Below, piece after piece: positions 33,339 to 42,553 of a stretch of DNA of 64,000 nt (position 1 is the first letter of the stretch; every line of letters begins with the position of its first letter). The notes beneath the pieces were generated by a model. That model ran no database searches, was not told the origin of the DNA, and worked only from the letters and a program-made list of their open reading frames with translations. Made by a program: the position numbers and the translations under genes. The stretch comes from Alphaproteobacteria bacterium. GTDB taxonomy: Bacteria > Pseudomonadota > Alphaproteobacteria > Rhodobacterales > Rhodobacteraceae. The stretch is from assembly GCA_030427145.1 (NCBI GenBank), contig JAUHWT010000019.1, positions 1 to 64,000 of the forward strand, in the 5' to 3' direction.

Positions 33339-34202
33339 ATGCAGGTCGGGATGGATATCGAATATGGCGACCGGGAGCGTAACAGGCTGGATCTGTATCT
33401 GCCCGATGATGTGAAAAATCCGCCTCTGGTTGTGTTCATCCATGGCGGGCGCTGGTGCCGGAATGACAAAAGCCAGATCACCCGTCACGACCGTGCCGCG
33501 AAACTGGTGGAGGCGGGCCTTGCCGTGGCCTCCATCAACCACACCTGGAGCACCGAAGCACGCTGGCCGGTTCAGCGCGATGATCTGCACCGGGCTTTTG
33601 CGTTTTTGCGCGCCCGTGCTGGGGTTCATGGCTATGATGGCAGCCGTGTCGCGGTATGGGGGCAGTCCTCGGGGGCGCATCTTGCGCTTTGGGCGGCTTT
33701 TGATCTGGCCGGGAATGCGAAGACCCGGCTGGCCGCCCTGGTGTCCTGGTATGCGCCGTCGGATCTCGGGCGGCTGACGGAGGATCGCCTGGCCGATGGT
33801 GTGACCCGGAATTCGGTCCCGACCGGCGGAGCGGCCCCGGAGGATATTCTGATTGGCGTGAGGGTGGAGGACAGCCCCTCCCGCGCCGATGCGGCCAGCC
33901 CGCTGTGTTTTTTGCGGAGCCTGCCAGGTGATACGCCTTTGCCGCCCGCACTGCTGGTTCATGGGACAGCCGATACCGTTGTATCCCCCCTTCAGACGCG
34001 GCGGCTGTTTGATGTGATGCGGGGGCGTCCAGGCGTGCGGACCGTGGAGCTGCGCCTGGTGGAGGGCGCGGGGCATGGGGGCGATGGTTTCGATGCGGAG
34101 GTCGAACCCGCTGTCGGGTTTCTGAAACGGGCCTTCGGGGCGCCTCGGGACAGGTGCTCCAAAGCGTTAAGCGAAACCCCTGATTCACTCAGGACCGCCT
34201 GA
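33339..34202 (+). CDS. Alpha/beta hydrolase (esterase/lipase-like)
   Basis: 287 residues from ATG 33339, which has GGAGG 8 nt upstream; ATG 33324 and 33351 are alternatives. The oxyanion motif FIHGGRW, nucleophile GQSSG, acid near HGTADTV and catalytic His in GAGHGG give a complete triad of the HSL/carboxylesterase type. No signal peptide, so cytoplasmic. It may remove acyl groups from small esters or from sugar intermediates. The last 20 codons look non-conserved and enter a dispersed repeat. Confidence 0.82.
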   Translation: MQVGMDIEYGDRERNRLDLYLPDDVKNPPLVVFIHGGRWCRNDKSQITRHDRAAKLVEAGLAVASINHTWSTEARWPVQRDDLHRAFAFLRARAGVHGYDGSRVAVWGQSSGAHLALWAAFDLAGNAKTRLAALVSWYAPSDLGRLTEDRLADGVTRNSVPTGGAAPEDILIGVRVEDSPSRADAASPLCFLRSLPGDTPLPPALLVHGTADTVVSPLQTRRLFDVMRGRPGVRTVELRLVEGAGHGGDGFDAEVEPAVGFLKRAFGAPRDRCSKALSETPDSLRTA

Positions 34203-34249
34203 AATCACGGTTTTCAATGCGTGGGGTGTTTCAGGTCATTGGTCAAACG
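34197..34249. repeat. Dispersed repeat, copy B
   Basis: Matches bases 13094-13157: GCCTGAAATCA at the left and CAGGTCATTGGTCAAACG at the right, with about 8 bp fewer in the middle. It spans the end of the esterase gene and the stop region of the convergent VPLPA gene. Confidence 0.6.
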
Positions 34250-34650
34250 TCGTGGCCCCGGGTCTTCCGGCGGTGCCTGATGGTGCCGATCAGGGCCAGG
34301 CCGCCCACGAGCAGGGGCAGGGAGGCGGGCAGGGGGACCGGCAGCACTGTAGCCGGGGTTGGGCCGCGTTTTTTCCCGCGATGGCCCTGCCGGCCGCTGT
34401 CAGGGCGTCCCTGCGGGTCGATCAGCATGTCATTGAGACCAAGATAGCCGTTTTCGCCGGTCCAGCCCTGTTTCGTCCGGGATGTGGTTTTGCCCAGCGA
34501 CACGCTTTTCCGGCCTTTTGAGGGCGAGGTCTCCCAGGTGGCGCCATGCCCTTTCAGGGGCGCGGCCATGGCCTCTGACGGGGCCTCCAGCAGGAGGGCT
34601 CCGGCGGTGATGGCAAGAGCCATGCTGAGTGTTTTCATGCGTCCGCTCAT
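34243..34650 (-). CDS. Small VPLPA-CTERM protein 3
   Basis: About 135 residues from ATG 34650 (ATG 34638, MKTLSMALAIT, is equally plausible). Signal peptide, a short basic/Gly-rich body (KGHGATWETSPSKGRK), and the sorting tag VPLPASLPLL, hydrophobic helix and RHRRKTRGHDV. Nearly the whole recognised content is signal plus tag, so the mature part is a small unknown surface peptide. Third XrtD substrate candidate in this window. Confidence 0.8.
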   Translation of the reverse strand: MSGRMKTLSMALAITAGALLLEAPSEAMAAPLKGHGATWETSPSKGRKSVSLGKTTSRTKQGWTGENGYLGLNDMLIDPQGRPDSGRQGHRGKKRGPTPATVLPVPLPASLPLLVGGLALIGTIRHRRKTRGHDV

Positions 34651-34781
34651 GACTGGCCCGTTCTCTTTCCGGCGGGGTGCCGCGCGGTGCTGATGGTACA
34701 GGCCCGCGACTGGCAGCGGCAATCATGTTAGGATTTTGTGGTTAATGCGGTGTTGACCAGGCGGGGAGGGCGGCCCCAAAG

Positions 34782-34814
34782 AAAAAGGCCTTCCCGAATG
34801 CCGCCGGAAAGGCC
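34782..34814 (-). terminator. Terminator of the priming sugar transferase gene
   Basis: On the minus strand GGCCTTTCCG and CGGGAAGGCC pair with one mismatch around an 8-nt loop, followed by TTTTTC. Confidence 0.75.
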
Positions 34815-34842
34815 CTGTCGTGACTGTATGTGAGGCCCGGTC

Positions 34843-35571
34843 CTAGAAGGAGCCGTCCTTCTGGAAGGGCACGGCCAGTGTCCGGAACAGGATGCGGATG
34901 TCCATAAGCAGCGAGTGGCTGCGGATGTATTCCAGATCGAACCGGACCCGCTCATGGGCCATTGCAACATTCTCGACCGGTCCGCGGTTGCCATTGACCT
35001 GGGCAAGCCCCGTTACGCCTGGACGGACCCTGTGGCGCTCGTGGTAATGGGGGATCAGCTCCTCAATGTCCTTGCCCTCGACCTCAAGCACCAGCGCGTG
35101 CGGGCGTGGACCCACCAGCGACATGCGGCCGCAGAGCACGTCCCAGAGCTGGGGCAGTTCATCAAGGCAGGTCCGGCGCAGGAAACGGCCGATCCGGGTG
35201 ACCCGGTCATCGTCGCGCGTTGCCTGACGGCGGCCGGACATGTCGGTTCCCTCAACCCGCATGGTGCGGAATTTCGTGACCACGACCACCTCGCCGCCGA
35301 GGCCGTAGCGGGGCTGGCGGAAGAAGATCGGGCCCGGGGAACTGGCCCGGATGCCAAAGGCTGTCATCAGAAGGATCGGGGAAAACGTGATGAGGAGTAT
35401 GAGGGCCCCGAGGCGGTCCATCATGGATTTGACCCGCCAGGACAGTCTGCGCTGCCGTCGGCGTGCGTCCCTGAGGATGAGGGATCTGAATTCAGCGGGT
35501 GTTCCGGCATACTTCCGGTGTCCATATCCTGGTACGGCGAGACCGGTATCCAATTCCGCGATATGTGTCAT
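34843..35571 (-). CDS. Undecaprenyl-phosphate sugar phosphotransferase (priming glycosyltransferase)
   Basis: 242 residues, a bacterial sugar transferase of the short type: one N-terminal membrane hairpin (LGALILLITFSPILLMTAFG) followed by the cytoplasmic catalytic domain with FFRQPRYGLGG, KFRTM, LRRTCLDELPQLWDVL, MSLVGPRPH and the terminal VRPGVTGLAQVNG motif. It starts exopolysaccharide repeat synthesis by moving a sugar-1-phosphate to undecaprenyl phosphate. It lacks the extra N-terminal membrane domain of WbaP/WcaJ. Divergent from the GT2 gene. Confidence 0.9.
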   Translation of the reverse strand: MTHIAELDTGLAVPGYGHRKYAGTPAEFRSLILRDARRRQRRLSWRVKSMMDRLGALILLITFSPILLMTAFGIRASSPGPIFFRQPRYGLGGEVVVVTKFRTMRVEGTDMSGRRQATRDDDRVTRIGRFLRRTCLDELPQLWDVLCGRMSLVGPRPHALVLEVEGKDIEELIPHYHERHRVRPGVTGLAQVNGNRGPVENVAMAHERVRFDLEYIRSHSLLMDIRILFRTLAVPFQKDGSF

Positions 35572-36140
35572 TTAATCTACCTAAAATCGTCCCTGCACAC
35601 AACAAACGGGATATGCGACACGGGCGTCTCAGCGACGGTCTACGGGTCCAGCGGGCCGGAAAGCCCCTGTGCCTTTCTGAACGCCTCCGGGAAGCCTTTG
35701 TGGCGACGCCATCAGTTTGTTGGATGAGTTACCCCTCTCATCGCGTTTTATTAAGCCATTATTTATCCTTAAATTCAAGGAAATTTTGGCTAAAACCGTC
35801 AGGGATGGCTCCTCTCTGCCAGGAAATTATGCAGGTGTGGCAAATCGGCTGTTTTGCGGGCGTTCCGTGTTTGGGAGCGCCGGGGGGGACCTGGGGGCAA
35901 CCCCATGATTTCAGGGATTTTCCCGCTTTGGGAGCCGGGATTTGGAGCCGCCGGGCCGTGATTTTTGGCGTATTTTTCTTTCGAATGCGGGAACCGGCCG
36001 GGTGTGGCCGGAGTTTGCCGCGCTACGGGAATCAGCGTGGGCGCATGTTTCGGTTTGAAACGGGCCGGAACCCTGGTTTATCTGCGGGGGCTGGTTCAGG
36101 CACGGTGCGGGACCCGCTTTGCAAAAAGGATGCGTGGGAC
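35572..36140. other. Intergenic region upstream of the GT2 gene
   Basis: About 570 bp without a gene I can support. Bases 35740-35800 are AT-rich (TTTATTAAGCCATTATTTAT) and suitable for promoters. The long open frame through this region continues into the GT2 gene but shows no conserved content. Confidence 0.45.
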
Positions 36141-37073
36141 ATGGGCTCGGACGAACCGGTGATCAGTGTGGTCATTCCCCATCTCAACCAGCCCGAAAAC
36201 CTGCGCGCCTGTCTGGCCTCGCTGGAGGCGCAGCGCGGGGATGGCGTGCCGTTCGAGGTGATCGTGGTGGATAACGGCTCGCCGGAACCTCCCGCCGCGG
36301 TTTGCGCGGATTTCGGGGGTGTTCGTCTTGAGGTTGAAACAACCCCAGGGCCCGGGCCCGCGCGCAGCCATGGCGCCGGGCTTGCCCGTGGCGGAATTCT
36401 TGCCTTTATCGACAGTGACTGTACCGCCGATCCAGGCTGGTTTTCCGCAATCGCGGCGTATTTCCGGCGAAAGGATGCCGCGGATGCCCTGGGCGGGCAG
36501 GTGCGCATTGCGCCGGTCAATCCGGAAGACCTGACCATGGTGGAGGCCTTTGAGAGTGTTTACGGCTACCGTATGAAGCTCTTCATCGAGCGGGACAACT
36601 ATGCGGCGACCTGCAACATGGCCGTGCGGCGGGAGGTCTTTGAAAAGGTGGGGCCCTTCGCGGGCATAAACGTGGCCGAGGACATGGACTGGGGGCAGCG
36701 GGCCACGGCGATGGGATACCGCATCGAGTACGTGCCGGAAATTGGAATTCACACGCCCGCGCGGGAGAATTTCGCCGATCTGACCCGCAAATGGGACCGG
36801 CATATCGCCCATGACTTCGAGGTGGTGCCGGCAGGGATCGTGCCCCGTCTGAAGTGGCTTTTGCGGGCCGCTGCGCTTGCGGCGTCGCCCCTGGCGGAGA
36901 TCCCCACCATTGCCAGGACGGGGTATCTCAGCGGTTTTGGCGACCGGCTGCTGTGTTTGCGCGGGGTGGTGCGCATCCGCTGGTACCGGGCCTGGAAGAT
37001 GCTGCAGCTGGCTTTCGGGGCTGACGGGTCGCGCATGAGCGGTGGCTGGCACCAGACCGGCGGTCGGGGATAG
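36141..37073 (+). CDS. Family 2 glycosyltransferase
   Basis: 310 residues from ATG 36141 (AAGGA 10 nt upstream). GT-A fold: VVIPHLNQPENLRACLASLE, VVDNGS, LAFIDSDCTADPGWF (DxD-type metal site) and NVAEDMDWGQRATAMG (the ED catalytic base region). Two hydrophobic stretches near the C-terminus may associate with the membrane. It would extend the polysaccharide repeat; donor unknown. Divergent from the priming transferase, suggesting co-regulation. Confidence 0.85.
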   Translation: MGSDEPVISVVIPHLNQPENLRACLASLEAQRGDGVPFEVIVVDNGSPEPPAAVCADFGGVRLEVETTPGPGPARSHGAGLARGGILAFIDSDCTADPGWFSAIAAYFRRKDAADALGGQVRIAPVNPEDLTMVEAFESVYGYRMKLFIERDNYAATCNMAVRREVFEKVGPFAGINVAEDMDWGQRATAMGYRIEYVPEIGIHTPARENFADLTRKWDRHIAHDFEVVPAGIVPRLKWLLRAAALAASPLAEIPTIARTGYLSGFGDRLLCLRGVVRIRWYRAWKMLQLAFGADGSRMSGGWHQTGGRG

Positions 37074-37098
37074 TGCCCCGGTCCGGGACCCTTTTGTC

Positions 37099-37197
37099 CT
37101 AAAACCCCTCCACCACGATTTTGCCCCTGGCCTGACCTGTTTCCACAAGCCGGTGGGCCTCACGGATGGATGCCTGGAGCCGGACTGTCACCTGCAT
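37099..37197 (-). pseudogene. Remnant of a zinc-type/quinone oxidoreductase C-terminus
   Basis: The minus strand encodes REAHRLVETGQARGKIVVEGF before a stop, which is the usual end of MDR-family quinone or alcohol dehydrogenases (EAHR...G...GKIV). The upstream sequence to about 37390 retains weak similarity only in mixed frames, and the N-terminal two-thirds are absent. I read it as a decayed gene. Confidence 0.5.
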
Positions 37198-37293
37198 CAG
37201 GGCCGCAGCCCGTCTCTTTTTGGCATCAGCGAAAGCGACGGAGAACGGGAGAAGACACCGACGCCTGCTGAAGCTTTTCGATCCTGCGGGCCA

Positions 37294-37494
37294 TCAGAAA
37301 GGGTTTTCCTCATCAGGGTCGACCATGCCGCGCCCGTGGCACTGCCAGCAGGGCCACTGGAAATGAAGTTTCCCATCCGGCTGCCGTTCAACCTGATTGC
37401 CGTTGCAGGTAAAGCAAAAGGTCAGAGACCTGCCCTGATGGATAATATCGGCCGTGTGTATGGTGATATCGTCATCGATCCGTTTTCTCGGCAT
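37294..37494 (-). CDS. Small CxxC zinc-binding-like protein
   Basis: 66 residues with two Cys pairs, CFTCNG and CWQCHGRG, spaced about 20 residues, like half of a DnaJ/rubredoxin-type zinc ribbon. A strong ribosome site GGGGGAAGAG sits just before the ATG, supporting it as a real gene. Function unknown; nucleic-acid or protein contact through a single zinc ribbon is possible. Confidence 0.65.
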   Translation of the reverse strand: MPRKRIDDDITIHTADIIHQGRSLTFCFTCNGNQVERQPDGKLHFQWPCWQCHGRGMVDPDEENPF

Positions 37495-37647
37495 TCTCTT
37501 CCCCCTTTCACGTGATAACAGCCCGCGCGGGCCTGTTACGTCAGGAATATGATCCTACGGCCAAACTGTCCGGGTTGGCCATATACCGGTTGCAGGGGAG
37601 GGAGGCCCGGTTCCCTGCGGCAGAGATCCAAACAGGGCCGCGCGGGG

Positions 37648-38712
37648 CTAACCGGCGGGGCTGAAGGAGATTTTCCTGTCGGGAAAGGCTTTGCCCAGGG
37701 CGGTCATGGCGTCGAGCCAGTCGCTGCCGCCCCACTGGTTGAGAAAGGCGTAGGTTTTACCGTTCAGCCGCATGAGATCCGCGTCGTCGCAGAAATAGCG
37801 GATGGGGTCGAAGCGGCGGCCTTCGGCCGCGCGCATTTCACCGGCAAGGCGCAGGAACTCCTCCCGGCCGACCTCACCCTCCACCGCGATGAGCGCCCGG
37901 TTTGAGCGCGGGCCGCAATGGGCCGCGACCTCCTCCGGTGCCACGCCGGTTTCCACCAGATACCGGAAGGTGCGGTGGATGACGCGGCGCTTGGGCTCGG
38001 CGGTGAAGCGGCTGTCGCCCAGGGTAAGGTCATAGCGGGTGTAATCGGCGCCACCCGCACGGGCGGCGCGCTCGCGGCGGGCCTTCTCGCGGACCTGAAC
38101 CTGGTATTCAGCGGCCTCGGGCAGGGGGATGACCTGCTGCACGTCCACCAGCACCCGCCCGTCCAGCTCATAGGGCTGCAGGCGCACGCAGCTTATGTCG
38201 ATGGCCCGTTCCAGAAGCCACAGAACGGAGCCGGTCAGCTCACGGGAAAATTCCGCGGAGGCCAGAACGATCCGCACGTCCTGGGCAAAGGCGTCCTCAT
38301 CCGGCTCATCCCAGCCGAGAAACTCCAGCAGTTCGGCGCGGGCCTGGGAGCCATCGCTCCCCGAGGCGGCGAGATGGCGGGAGAAGGCGTCCACGGCCTG
38401 GTCAAAGGTCATGGTCGAGATCATGGCCGCGTAGCGGATGGCCTGAAGCTCCATGTGGCCGCCATCCTCGGTGCGTTTGAGCTCGATCACCACGGGATTG
38501 GCGTTGCGGTCGATCCCGAGCAGGTCGATCCGCCGCCGGGCGCCCTCCCAGTCCCCGAACTCCTCGGCGATGACGAGGGTGTCGGGGGAGATGACGGCAA
38601 TGTTTTCGCGCAAAAGCCGCTGCAGGTCGTGGCGTTCCCGCATCTGGACCCGTTCAAAGCTGGTTCTGTCGAGGGGGCGTATCCCTTCGCTGGCAAATTC
38701 GTAGATCGGCAT
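37648..38712 (-). CDS. DUF91 / NucS-like endonuclease-domain protein
   Basis: 354 residues from ATG 38712 (GGGAGGGG upstream). The first half contains GDWEGARRRIDLLGIDRNANP followed by VVIELKRTEDG, the D...ExK pattern of the restriction-endonuclease fold seen in NucS and DUF91 proteins. The second half is unrecognised and ends with a YAFLNQWGG segment typical of this group. Could be a DNA repair or defence nuclease. The neighbouring metabolic genes give no hint. Confidence 0.7.
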   Translation of the reverse strand: MPIYEFASEGIRPLDRTSFERVQMRERHDLQRLLRENIAVISPDTLVIAEEFGDWEGARRRIDLLGIDRNANPVVIELKRTEDGGHMELQAIRYAAMISTMTFDQAVDAFSRHLAASGSDGSQARAELLEFLGWDEPDEDAFAQDVRIVLASAEFSRELTGSVLWLLERAIDISCVRLQPYELDGRVLVDVQQVIPLPEAAEYQVQVREKARRERAARAGGADYTRYDLTLGDSRFTAEPKRRVIHRTFRYLVETGVAPEEVAAHCGPRSNRALIAVEGEVGREEFLRLAGEMRAAEGRRFDPIRYFCDDADLMRLNGKTYAFLNQWGGSDWLDAMTALGKAFPDRKISFSPAG

Positions 38713-38824
38713 GGACGCCCCTCCCTGAGCCGGACATGGAGCCGCGTATTCAACCCTAACGCGAGCGTCAGGGCAAGCGGTGGCTTCATGCCCGGGGGAG
38801 GGGCGGGCAGGTGCGGATGCCGGA

Positions 38825-39859
38825 TCAGGAGGCGAGGTCGAGGACCATCCGGCCCTCGATTTCACCCTTTTTCATCCGCTGAAAGATCGTGTTGATCTCC
38901 TCAAGGGGGGCGGTGTCGATGGTGGCTTTCACCTGGCCGTCCCCGGCGAATTCCAGCGATTCCCGCAGGTCGAGACGGGTGCCCACGATTGACCCGCGCA
39001 CCGTCACCCCGTTCAGCACCATGCCAAAGATGTTGAGCGGGAAGTCCCCGGGCGGCAGGCCGTTGAGGGAAATCGTGCCGCCGCGGTCGACCATGCCGAC
39101 GGCCTGTTCAAAGGCCTTTTCGCTGACCGCGGTGACGAGGGCGGCCTGAACCCCGCCGCCGGTTTCCCGCACCACCGTGGCCGCGGGGTCCTCATCGGTC
39201 CGGGCGTTCACGGTCACCTTCGCGCCAAGGCGCCGGGCCAGGTCGAGCTTGGCGTCATCGACATCGACGGCCACCACGTTCAGACCCATGGCCACGGCGT
39301 ACTGCACCGCCATGTGGCCCAGCCCGCCGATGCCCGAGATTGCCACCGTGTCGCCGGGCCTGGTGTCGGTCACCTTCAGGCCCTTGTAGACGGTCACACC
39401 GGCGCAGAGCACCGGTGCGATACTGTTGAAATCCACATTCGCGGGCAGGTGTCCGACATAGTCAGGGTCGGCAAGCACGTATTCCGCAAAACCGCCATTG
39501 ACCGAATAGCCGGTGTTTTTCTGGCTTTTGCAGAGGGTTTCCCAGCCGCCGAGACAGTGCCGGCAGTGACCGCAGGCGGTATAGAGCCACGGCACGCCGA
39601 CCCGGTCGCCCTCCTTCACATGGGTCACGCCCCGGCCCACGGCCGAGACATAACCCACCCCCTCATGACCGGGGATGAAGGGCGGTTCCGGTTTGACCGG
39701 CCAATCCCCGTTCGCGGCATGCAGGTCGGTGTGGCAGACACCGGAGGCCTGGATGGCGACCTGGATCATGCCGGGCTCGACCTCCGGAACCGGCGCCTCC
39801 TCAATCCGCAGGGGCGCGCCGAGTTCGCGGACAACGGCGGCTTTCATCGTCTTTGGCAT
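38825..39859 (-). CDS. adhP: Zinc-dependent alcohol dehydrogenase (AdhP-like)
   Basis: 344 residues. Catalytic zinc ligands Cys42, His65 and Cys near 151 (VLCAGVT), structural zinc Cys96, 99, 102 and 110 ([15 protein letters not shown]), and NAD site [14 protein letters not shown]. It oxidises primary alcohols to aldehydes, which the aldehyde dehydrogenase 12 bp upstream in the same transcript would convert to acids. The AcoR-like regulator 3 kb away is the probable activator. Confidence 0.93.
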   Translation of the reverse strand: MPKTMKAAVVRELGAPLRIEEAPVPEVEPGMIQVAIQASGVCHTDLHAANGDWPVKPEPPFIPGHEGVGYVSAVGRGVTHVKEGDRVGVPWLYTACGHCRHCLGGWETLCKSQKNTGYSVNGGFAEYVLADPDYVGHLPANVDFNSIAPVLCAGVTVYKGLKVTDTRPGDTVAISGIGGLGHMAVQYAVAMGLNVVAVDVDDAKLDLARRLGAKVTVNARTDEDPAATVVRETGGGVQAALVTAVSEKAFEQAVGMVDRGGTISLNGLPPGDFPLNIFGMVLNGVTVRGSIVGTRLDLRESLEFAGDGQVKATIDTAPLEEINTIFQRMKKGEIEGRMVLDLAS

Positions 39860-39871
39860 TGTTGCGACTCC

Positions 39872-41392
39872 CTAGAAGAATCCGAGCTTGTTGGGGTTGT
39901 AGCTTACCAGCATGTTTTTGGTCTGTTGATAGTGGTCGAGCATCATGCGGTGATTTTCGCGTCCGATGCCGGACTGTTTGTAGCCGCCAAAGGCCGCGTG
40001 TGCGGGATAGGCGTGATAGTTGTTGACCCATACCCGGCCCGCCTCGATGCCACGGCCAAAACGGTAGCAGGTGTTCATGTCCCGCGACCAGACCCCGGCG
40101 CCGAGCCCGTACATCGTGTCATTGGCCAGCGCCATGGCCTCCCCGGCATCCTTAAAAGTGGTCACGGAGACGACCGGGCCGAAGATCTCCTCCTGAAAGA
40201 CGCGCATTTTGTTGTGGCCCTTCAGGATGGTGGGCTGGATGTAGAAGCCGTTTTCCAGATCGCCCGTCATTTGGGCAGCGGCCCCGCCGGTGAGAACCTC
40301 CGCGCCCTCCTCGACGCCGATGGTCAGATAGGAGAGGATTTTCTCCTGCTGCTCCGCACTGGCCTGGGCGCCCACCATGGTGGCGGGATCGCGCGGGTCA
40401 CCCTGTTTGATGGCTTTCACGCGCGCGATGCAGCGCTCGATAAAGGCCTCGTAGATGTCCTCCTGGATCAGCGCGCGGCTGGGGCAGGTGCAGACCTCGC
40501 CCTGGTTGAAGGCAAAGAGCACGAAGCCCTCCACGGCCTTGTCAAGAAACGCGTCATCCTGGGCCATCACGTCGGAGAAGAAGATGTTGGGGGATTTTCC
40601 ACCCAGTTCCAGCGTGACCGGAATCAGGTTCTCGGTGGCGTATTTCATGATCATGCGGCCCGTTTGCGTCGAGCCGGTGAAGGCGATCTTGGCGATGCGG
40701 GAGGACTGCGCCAGTGGTGCGCCCACCTCGGCCCCGTAGCCGTTGACGATGTTCAGGACACCCGGCGGCAGCAGGTCGCCAATGATTTCCGCCAGAACCA
40801 TGATGGCGGCGGGGGTCTGTTCGGCGGGTTTGAGGACGATGCAGTTGCCCGCGGCCAGCGCCGGGGCGAGTTTCCAGGCGGCCATCAGGATCGAGAAGTT
40901 CCACGGGATGATCTGGCCCACGACGCCGAGCGGCTCATGGTAGTGATAGGCGACGGTATCCGCGTCGATCTCGCTCATCGTGCCTTCCTGACCACGCAGA
41001 ATGCCCGCGAAATAGCGGAAATGATCGGCCGAAAGGGGGATGTCGGCGGCCATGGTCTCGCGGATGGGTTTGCCGTTGTCCCAGGTCTCCGCCGTGGCGA
41101 GGCGTTCGAGACTGGCGTCGATCGCATCGGCGATTTTGAGCAGGATGTTCGCCCGCTCCGCCGCCGGCGTGGCCCCCCAGGCGGTTTTCGCCCCATGGGC
41201 CGCATCCAGTGCCAGGTCCACATCCGCCGCACCCGAGCGGGCCACCTCACAGACGATGGCGCCGGTGATGGGCGTAATGTTGTCGAAATACACTCCGCTG
41301 ACAGGGGGCGTGAATGTGCCGCCGATGTAATTGTCGTAGCGGGTTTTGAAGGGGGACGTGAAACGCGTGTCGACCTGGGTCATCTCATTCAT
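39872..41392 (-). CDS. NAD-dependent aldehyde dehydrogenase
   Basis: 506 residues, like ExaC/AcoD-type aldehyde dehydrogenases. It shows [20 protein letters not shown] (oxyanion Asn), [17 protein letters not shown] (Glu general base), and [13 protein letters not shown] containing the catalytic Cys; the C-terminus has [14 protein letters not shown]. It is first in the operon with adhP and probably oxidises acetaldehyde to acetate. Confidence 0.93.
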   Translation of the reverse strand: MNEMTQVDTRFTSPFKTRYDNYIGGTFTPPVSGVYFDNITPITGAIVCEVARSGAADVDLALDAAHGAKTAWGATPAAERANILLKIADAIDASLERLATAETWDNGKPIRETMAADIPLSADHFRYFAGILRGQEGTMSEIDADTVAYHYHEPLGVVGQIIPWNFSILMAAWKLAPALAAGNCIVLKPAEQTPAAIMVLAEIIGDLLPPGVLNIVNGYGAEVGAPLAQSSRIAKIAFTGSTQTGRMIMKYATENLIPVTLELGGKSPNIFFSDVMAQDDAFLDKAVEGFVLFAFNQGEVCTCPSRALIQEDIYEAFIERCIARVKAIKQGDPRDPATMVGAQASAEQQEKILSYLTIGVEEGAEVLTGGAAAQMTGDLENGFYIQPTILKGHNKMRVFQEEIFGPVVSVTTFKDAGEAMALANDTMYGLGAGVWSRDMNTCYRFGRGIEAGRVWVNNYHAYPAHAAFGGYKQSGIGRENHRMMLDHYQQTKNMLVSYNPNKLGFF

Positions 41393-41718
41393 GGGTTTTT
41401 CCTCCGTTATGCGCCCGACTCCCGTGTTCGGGTCTGGAATGACCCTGGCGGCCGGGACGGTGGGCTGTCAGCCGGGGTGGCGCGGTTTGGGGCGGGGATG
41501 TGTTTCAGAACCGGGACAGGTCGGGGCGGTTTTTCGCGAAGTACCGCCGGTTCGGGGACCTGGACGGGTCACATGCCCTGGAACCGGTTCCCGGAGCGGC
41601 GTGTTGTTCCGTGGAGAGGGCCCAGCCCGTTTTCCTTTCATGCCGATGGGCCGGACCCGACACGGATGCATGGCCGCCGGCCCGCCGGCATGGCGGCCCG
41701 TGACAGGAAGGCAGGACC
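41393..41718. promoter_or_regulatory. Divergent promoter region with a 12-bp palindrome
   Basis: 326 bp between the aldehyde dehydrogenase gene and the glutaredoxin-MauE gene. It holds the perfect palindrome GGAACCGGTTCC at 41580-41591, a candidate binding site for the nearby AcoR-like regulator. No sigma-54 -24/-12 box was seen. Confidence 0.4.
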
Positions 41719-42540
41719 ATGACCTCTACCGATATTGCCATCGACGGCCCCGATACCGCCCGCGCAAAAAGCCGGGAGACGGGCAAAACGGCGGCGCTCT
41801 ACCGCATGGACATGCCCGGGCATCTCTGCCCCTTCGGGCTGAAATCGAGATCCCTGCTGAAGCGCCGGGGTTATGAAATCGACGACAACCTGCTGACAAG
41901 CCGGGAGGAGGTGGACGCTTTTCTGGAGGCGCACGGGGTGGAGACGAGCCCCCAGACCTTTATCGACGGTGAGCGGATCGGCGGCTATTCCGGGCTGAAA
42001 AAGCATTTCGGGCTGAAGGTCCTGGGCGGGGATGAGACGACCTATACGCCGGTGGTGGCGATTTTCGGCGCGACCGCGCTGATGGCCCTGGCGGTCGTTC
42101 TGAACCTTTATGACGGTTTCCCCGTCGCGACTTTCCTCAAATGGTTCTTCGCCATCTCGATGGTGGCCCTGGCGATCCAGAAACTGCAGGATGTGGAGGG
42201 GTTCGTGAACGGGTTCCTTGGCTATGACCTGCTGGCCCGGCGTTACGTGCCCTATGGCTACGCCTATCCCTTTCTGGAGCTTTATGCGGGTATTGGCATG
42301 ATGGTTCTGATCGGGTCCGGCAGTCCGCTGATCTGGCTGGTGGCGCCGGTGGGTGTTTTCATTGGCACCATTGGGGCGGTCAGTGTCATCAAGGCGGCCT
42401 ATATCGACGGGCGCGATCTGAAATGCGCCTGTGTCGGGGGCGGGTCGAATGTACCGCTGGGGGCGATCTCGCTCAGTGAAAACCTGATTATGGCCGGTAT
42501 GGGCCTGTGGATGCTTGGTCTGTGGTTCGTGACGGCCTGA
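41719..42540 (+). CDS. Glutaredoxin-MauE/DoxX-like fusion protein
   Basis: 273 residues. Residues 20-100 are a glutaredoxin domain with a single-Cys active site CPFG, TSPQTFIDG (cis-Pro) and IGGYSGLKKHFG. From residue 110 there are four hydrophobic segments resembling MauE/DoxX membrane proteins. A CACVGGGSN motif before the last membrane segment provides further Cys. The likely role is membrane-linked thiol transfer, as MauE supports disulfide formation in methylamine dehydrogenase. No mau genes are in the window. Confidence 0.8.
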   Translation: MTSTDIAIDGPDTARAKSRETGKTAALYRMDMPGHLCPFGLKSRSLLKRRGYEIDDNLLTSREEVDAFLEAHGVETSPQTFIDGERIGGYSGLKKHFGLKVLGGDETTYTPVVAIFGATALMALAVVLNLYDGFPVATFLKWFFAISMVALAIQKLQDVEGFVNGFLGYDLLARRYVPYGYAYPFLELYAGIGMMVLIGSGSPLIWLVAPVGVFIGTIGAVSVIKAAYIDGRDLKCACVGGGSNVPLGAISLSENLIMAGMGLWMLGLWFVTA

Positions 42541-42553
42541 CGGCCCTGTTCGC

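Noticed and set aside
39314-41722. 802-residue plus-strand frame over the aldehyde and alcohol dehydrogenase genes
   Set aside because: Antisense to two well-supported enzymes with full catalytic motifs; no recognisable domain.
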